A stretch of DNA of 64,000 nt, from positions 1-64,000 of the forward strand of contig CAZETS010000001.1 in NCBI GenBank assembly GCA_964515335.1. The letters are read 5' to 3'. The position numbers were made by a program, and so were the translations under genes. The DNA is from TMED88 sp964515335 (lineage in GTDB: Bacteria > Myxococcota_A > UBA9160 > UBA4427). Under the pieces are notes generated by a model that worked only from the letters and a program-made list of their open reading frames with translations, had not been told where the DNA came from and did not search any database. This document shows, piece after piece, positions 60,613 to 64,000 of the stretch. Numbering within the stretch: the stretch's first letter is position 1; every line of letters begins with the position of its first letter.

Positions 60613-60941
60613 GGTTCGGGAGTATATCCGACGCGGAAGCGCAGGTCGTCCGGCGCATCCTCACCCAGGCGGGCGGCGAGCGCGGCCAGGATCTCGCGGC
60701 GCCGGATCTGCAGCTGCTGGCACCAGACGCTGGTGTCGACCGACACTTCGAGGACGCGGCCGCGCAGGCCCAGCGGCCGGCTGTGACTGGCCACCTCGGG
60801 ACCGACCGCCTCCTCCCAGTGCTCGCCCACCCGCCAGGCGGTCGCCGCCACATCGAGACCGAGGTCGTCGAGCACCTGGCCGACCACCGTCCCGACCGCC
60901 TTGGGCTGGCTCTTGCGGCGCCCGCGTCGCGCAGGCGTCAT
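60609..60941 (-). CDS. DUF721/DciA-family protein
   Basis: A 110-residue protein of the DUF721 family, which includes the replicative-helicase loader DciA. Conserved core AWRVGEHWEEAVGPEVASHS, then VLEVSVDTSVWCQQLQIRR. Overlaps the DUF1015 gene upstream (ATGA). Assignment to helicase loading is by family only. Confidence 0.85.
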   Translation of the reverse strand: MTPARRGRRKSQPKAVGTVVGQVLDDLGLDVAATAWRVGEHWEEAVGPEVASHSRPLGLRGRVLEVSVDTSVWCQQLQIRRREILAALAARLGEDAPDDLRFRVGYTPEP

Positions 60942-62221
60942 CGCGCCTCGCGGTGCACGCGGAAGACCATGCCGGTGGGCACCTTCGGATAGAAGAACGT
61001 CGATTTCTGCGGCATCACCTCGCCTGCCCCGGTCACCCTGAAGACGTCGTCCGGCGAGAGCGGATTCAGGTAGAGGGCCACGCTTCCGGCGCCCCCGCGG
61101 ACATCCTGCGCGGCGCGCGCCGCACTCTTGGGAAAGCTCACCGCGCCGCCGCGGATGTCGTCGGTCGACAGGCCGAACACGCCGCCGATCACGTCGCGCT
61201 CGAGCACGCGCACCATCAGCTCGTCGCCGAGCGGAGCGTCGCGCCAGAAGATCCGCAGCCGACCGTCGCCCGGGTCGGCCGCGAAGGCGGGGCGCTCGGC
61301 GAGCTTGGCGAGCTCTTCGGTGGCGGTCGCGGCCGCCGCCTCGGCGCCCTCGACCGGGACGTAGCGGCACTCCCAACCCGGCAGCCGCTCGCGCCAGGCG
61401 TCGTCGCTCGGCGCCTCGCCGCGAAGGATCACGCGGTGGATCGGCAGCAGCAGGCTGCCCGGCGCGTAGGCGTTCGAGAAGAACGCCAGCGTCGCCTCGA
61501 AGGGCGCGTCCGGATCGACGGCCCCGGCCGCCTCCCGGCGCTCGCGGCGGTACTCGAGCGCCGTCTCGTAGCGATGGTGCCCGTCGGCGATCACACAGGG
61601 GCGCTCGCCCATGAAGCCCTGCAACGTCGCGATCGCGGCCGGGTCGGTGAGCCTCGCCAGCTCGTACTCGACACCCGCATCGTCACGCGCCGTACCCAGC
61701 AGCTCGCCGGCCTCCGCGAAGGCCGACTCGAGGATCGCTGCCGTCTCGCCGTCGCGATCCTGGTAGAGCATGAAGACGCTCGAGAGGTTGGCCTCGGCGG
61801 CGCGCAGCAGGCGCAGCCGGTCGGCCTTGGGTCCCGCCAGGGTGCGCTCGTGGGGCAGCACCACGCGCTCGTCGTACTCGGCGAGGCCGAGCTCGGCAAA
61901 GAAGCCGACGCGCTCGAGCCGGGAGCCGTCGGGCGCCGAGAAGCGCTGCTTCATCACGTAGTAGCCCGGCTCGGCGTCCTGCAGCAGCACGCCGCTGCGC
62001 CGCCAGGCATCGAGGGTGTCGGCGATCTGCGAGTAGTCGGTGCCGGCCTCGTCCGCGACGTCACGCGTCAGCTCGAAGCGGATGGCGTTGTGGGGATCGC
62101 GATCGAAGAAGGCGCCGCGCTCGTCGGCGGCGATCACGTCGTAGGGGGGCACCACGACCTTCGAGAGCTCGACGCGAGCCGTGTCGTAGCGCACGCCTTG
62201 AAAGGGACGGACTACCGTCAT
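60938..62221 (-). CDS. DUF1015-family protein
   Basis: A 427-residue member of DUF1015, a conserved family of uncertain function, sometimes described as kinase- or SerK-like. Recognised from RPFQGVRYD, VVVPPYDVIAADER, VIADGHHRYETALEYRR, and the terminal MPQKSTFFYPKVPTGMVFR. Overlaps tsaC upstream and the DciA-like gene downstream. Confidence 0.9.
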   Translation of the reverse strand: MTVVRPFQGVRYDTARVELSKVVVPPYDVIAADERGAFFDRDPHNAIRFELTRDVADEAGTDYSQIADTLDAWRRSGVLLQDAEPGYYVMKQRFSAPDGSRLERVGFFAELGLAEYDERVVLPHERTLAGPKADRLRLLRAAEANLSSVFMLYQDRDGETAAILESAFAEAGELLGTARDDAGVEYELARLTDPAAIATLQGFMGERPCVIADGHHRYETALEYRRERREAAGAVDPDAPFEATLAFFSNAYAPGSLLLPIHRVILRGEAPSDDAWRERLPGWECRYVPVEGAEAAAATATEELAKLAERPAFAADPGDGRLRIFWRDAPLGDELMVRVLERDVIGGVFGLSTDDIRGGAVSFPKSAARAAQDVRGGAGSVALYLNPLSPDDVFRVTGAGEVMPQKSTFFYPKVPTGMVFRVHREAR

Positions 62222-62976
62222 GCGTTCTGTTCTCCAGGTGGATCGGATGGGGTCGAAGCCGCCGGGCCGGCCCCGCCGGCCCGCTGCGCCAGATCGATGC
62301 CGAGCGCCGACAGCGCGGCGGCATCGAGGCCGCCCTCACGCAGCAGCGTGGCCGGGCGGGTCGTCATGTCGAGCACGCTCGTCGGCGCACCGCCGCCCGC
62401 GTCGTCGCCGGCCGGGTCGAGCACGTGGGGCGCCTGCTCGCCGCGACACAGCGCGCGCGCCGCCGCCAGATCGCCGGCAGGCGGCTCGCCGCTTCGATTG
62501 AGGCTGGTGGCCGTGAGCGGACCGATCCCGGCCCGCTCGGCGGCTCGCGCCAGCGCGGCGGCCACCGGGTGCGAGCTGCAGCGTACCCCGATGGCACCGT
62601 CCGCCCGGGCGACGCCGCGCGCGTACGCGCGCCGGGCCGGCAGCACGAGCGTCAGCGGACCCGGCCAGACCCGCGCGGCGAGCCGCCGGGCGTCGGGCGG
62701 CGCATCGATGCCTAGCGGGTCGAGCGCCTCGACGGACGAGACCAGCACCGAGACGGGCTGATCGGCGTCGCGCCCCTTCCAGGTGCGGAGCGCCTGCATG
62801 GCGGCCTCGGAGCCGGCGCACGCCGCGAGCCCCCAGACCGTCTCCGTGGGAAAGGCGACGAGCCGGTCGTCGCCCAGCGCGGAGACGGCGGCGTCTACGG
62901 CGTCGGCCAGCCGAGCGCTTTCCGCCGTTGGTCCGCCGACCGGACCGCTGTGCACGCTGCACGCCACCGACCGCAC
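62218..62976 (-). CDS. tsaC: L-threonylcarbamoyladenylate synthase (Sua5/YrdC family)
   Basis: Makes threonylcarbamoyl-AMP for t6A37 in tRNA. The 252-residue protein has the YrdC domain: VAFPTETVWGLAA, RTWKGRDADQPVSVLV, VWPGPLTLVLPA, GVRCSSHPVA and TATSLNRSGEPP. It lacks the Sua5 C-terminal domain. Overlaps the DUF1015 start by 4 nt and is 6 bp after purD. Confidence 0.93.
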   Translation of the reverse strand: MRSVACSVHSGPVGGPTAESARLADAVDAAVSALGDDRLVAFPTETVWGLAACAGSEAAMQALRTWKGRDADQPVSVLVSSVEALDPLGIDAPPDARRLAARVWPGPLTLVLPARRAYARGVARADGAIGVRCSSHPVAAALARAAERAGIGPLTATSLNRSGEPPAGDLAAARALCRGEQAPHVLDPAGDDAGGGAPTSVLDMTTRPATLLREGGLDAAALSALGIDLAQRAGGAGPAASTPSDPPGEQNA

Positions 62977-62982
62977 GTCGTC

Positions 62983-64000
62983 TCAGCGATCGAGCGCCCG
63001 CGCCGCGATGTCGCGCCGCAGCTGCACGCCCTCGAAGTCGATCGCATCCGCGGCCGCGTAGGCGCGGTCGCGGGCCTCCTTGACGGTCGCGCCTCGTGCC
63101 GTCACGCCGAGCACCCGCCCGCCGTTGGTCTGGAAGCCGCCGCCCTCGCGCGCCCGCGTGCCCGCGTGGAAGACCACCACCCGCTCGTCCGCCTCGGCGT
63201 CCTCGATGCCCTCGATCGCCTTGCCCTTCTCGTAGTCGCGCGGATAGCCCGCCGAGGCGAGCACGACGCAGACCGCCGCCTCGCCCCACGTCAGAGCGTC
63301 GACGCCGTCGAGCGCACCCCGGGCCGCGCCGTCGAGCAGCGGCACCAGGTCGCCCTGCATGCGCACCATCAGGGGCTGCGTCTCGGGATCGCCGAAGCGC
63401 ACGTTGAACTCGATCACCGACGGGTCGCCGGCGGCGTCGATCATCAGACCGACGAAGAGCACCCCCGAGTAGGGGTGGCCCTCGGCCGCCATGCCGCGGA
63501 TGGCCGGGTCGACGATGCGCTCGCGGATGCGCCGCTCGACCGCCTCGCTCACGATCGGCGCCGGCGAGTACGCCCCCATGCCCCCGGTGTTCTCGCCCTG
63601 GTCGCCGTCCAGAGCCCGCTTGTGGTCCTGCGCGGCCGCCAGGGTCACGATGTGCTCGCCGTCGCTGATCGCGTAGTAGGACGCCTCCTCGCCGCGCAGC
63701 CAGTCCTCGACGACGACCGAGCGCCCGGCGTCGCCGAAGCGCCGATCGGCCATGATCTCGCGCAATGCGTGCTCGGCGTCGGCCACTGTCTCGCACATCG
63801 CCACGCCCTTGCCCGCGGCCAGCCCGTCGGCCTTGACGACGCAAGGGCCGTCCTGCTCTCTCACGTGGGCGAGCGCCGCGTCGAGATCGTCGAACACGCG
63901 GTGGCCGGCGGTCGGGATGCCGTGGCGCTCCATGAAGGCCTTGGCGAAAGACTTGCTGCCCTCCAGCCGGGCCGCCGCCGCCGAGGGGCCGAAGGTCGCG
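62983..64000 (-). CDS. purD: phosphoribosylamine-glycine ligase, 5' part beyond window
   Basis: The GAR synthetase of purine synthesis, partial: about 338 residues, entering at 64000 in the conserved FGPS and GSKSFAKAFMERHGIPTAG region. ATP-grasp motifs: VKADGLAAGKGV, GEEASYYAISDG, HKRALDGDQGENTGGMGAY, and FNVRFGDPETQ. The 3' end is complete. The N-terminal domain of about 90 residues lies outside the window. Confidence 0.96.
   Translation of the reverse strand, partial: ATFGPSAAAARLEGSKSFAKAFMERHGIPTAGHRVFDDLDAALAHVREQDGPCVVKADGLAAGKGVAMCETVADAEHALREIMADRRFGDAGRSVVVEDWLRGEEASYYAISDGEHIVTLAAAQDHKRALDGDQGENTGGMGAYSPAPIVSEAVERRIRERIVDPAIRGMAAEGHPYSGVLFVGLMIDAAGDPSVIEFNVRFGDPETQPLMVRMQGDLVPLLDGAARGALDGVDALTWGEAAVCVVLASAGYPRDYEKGKAIEGIEDAEADERVVVFHAGTRAREGGGFQTNGGRVLGVTARGATVKEARDRAYAAADAIDFEGVQLRRDIAARALDR

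Overview
This is a GC-rich (about two-thirds G+C by eye), gene-dense chromosomal window from a Gram-negative (diderm) bacterium. It encodes an exosortase A (XrtA/EpsH-type) exopolysaccharide locus with an outer-membrane export apparatus, which fixes the diderm cell plan. The rpsP-khpA-rimM-trmD-rplS operon carries a KH-domain gene that gamma- and betaproteobacteria usually lack there. One secreted protein has a cysteine pattern (a DLDCPG-type motif) often met in Myxococcota and relatives. I infer a deltaproteobacterial or Myxococcota-like lineage, but the species cannot be named from sequence reading alone. No tRNA, rRNA, CRISPR array, insertion sequence or phage gene was recognised.

Layout. 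(1) 0.1-12.9 kb, minus strand: PrsR (PEP-CTERM-box sigma54 activator), an export lipoprotein, an outer-membrane barrel, a chain-length determinant, an ExeA-like ATPase, a BY-kinase, a WecA-like phosphosugar transferase, Gmd, Ugd, ManC and a Crp-family regulator. (2) 12.86-13.34 kb: a divergent regulatory hub containing a cluster of GGAA/TTCC palindromes. (3) 13.3-23.2 kb, plus strand: WecB, XrtA, EpsI, GT4, DUF362 protein, bi-domain oxidoreductase, GT4, GT4, almost all joined by 4-nt stop/start overlaps. (4) 23.2-33.2 kb, mostly minus: a nonsense-interrupted SGNH protein, an O-antigen ligase-like protein, a GT-C-like membrane protein, a GT4 and two glutamine-dependent asparagine-synthase-like amidotransferases. 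(5) 33.3-49.5 kb, mixed strands: a sulfotransferase, a large secreted orphan, a frameshifted SGNH protein, a five-gene operon (CapK-like ligase, third amidotransferase, UDP-uronate epimerase, methyltransferase, GT4), another GT, an intact SGNH protein, a truncated MBOAT acyltransferase, a transglutaminase-like membrane protein and a methyltransferase. (6) 49.6-51.9 kb: a second PrsR-like regulator with a soluble histidine kinase. (7) 52-64 kb: ligA, a heparinase-like lyase, rsmI, yraN, a cupin, the rplS-trmD-rimM-khpA-rpsP operon, a zinc ribbon, a DciA-like gene, a DUF1015 gene, tsaC and the 3' part of purD.

How the genes fit together. ManC, Gmd, Ugd, WecB, the uronate epimerase and possibly the cupin supply nucleotide sugars. 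The WecA-like enzyme starts the lipid-linked unit, about seven glycosyltransferases extend it, and the O-antigen ligase/polymerase, Wzz-like protein, BY-kinase, lipoprotein and barrel polymerise and export it. Amidotransferases, sulfotransferase, methyltransferases and the SGNH/MBOAT set would decorate it, and the heparinase-like enzyme could cut it. XrtA and EpsI process PEP-CTERM surface proteins, none of which is encoded here. The most notable observations are three class-II amidotransferases beside uronate biosynthesis (possible uronamide-containing sulfated polymer), apparent decay of the O-acylation module (three separate lesions), two near-matched sigma54 activators, the palindrome-rich hub, a 17-bp tandem repeat inside the export operon, and an L19 protein with a long charged tail.
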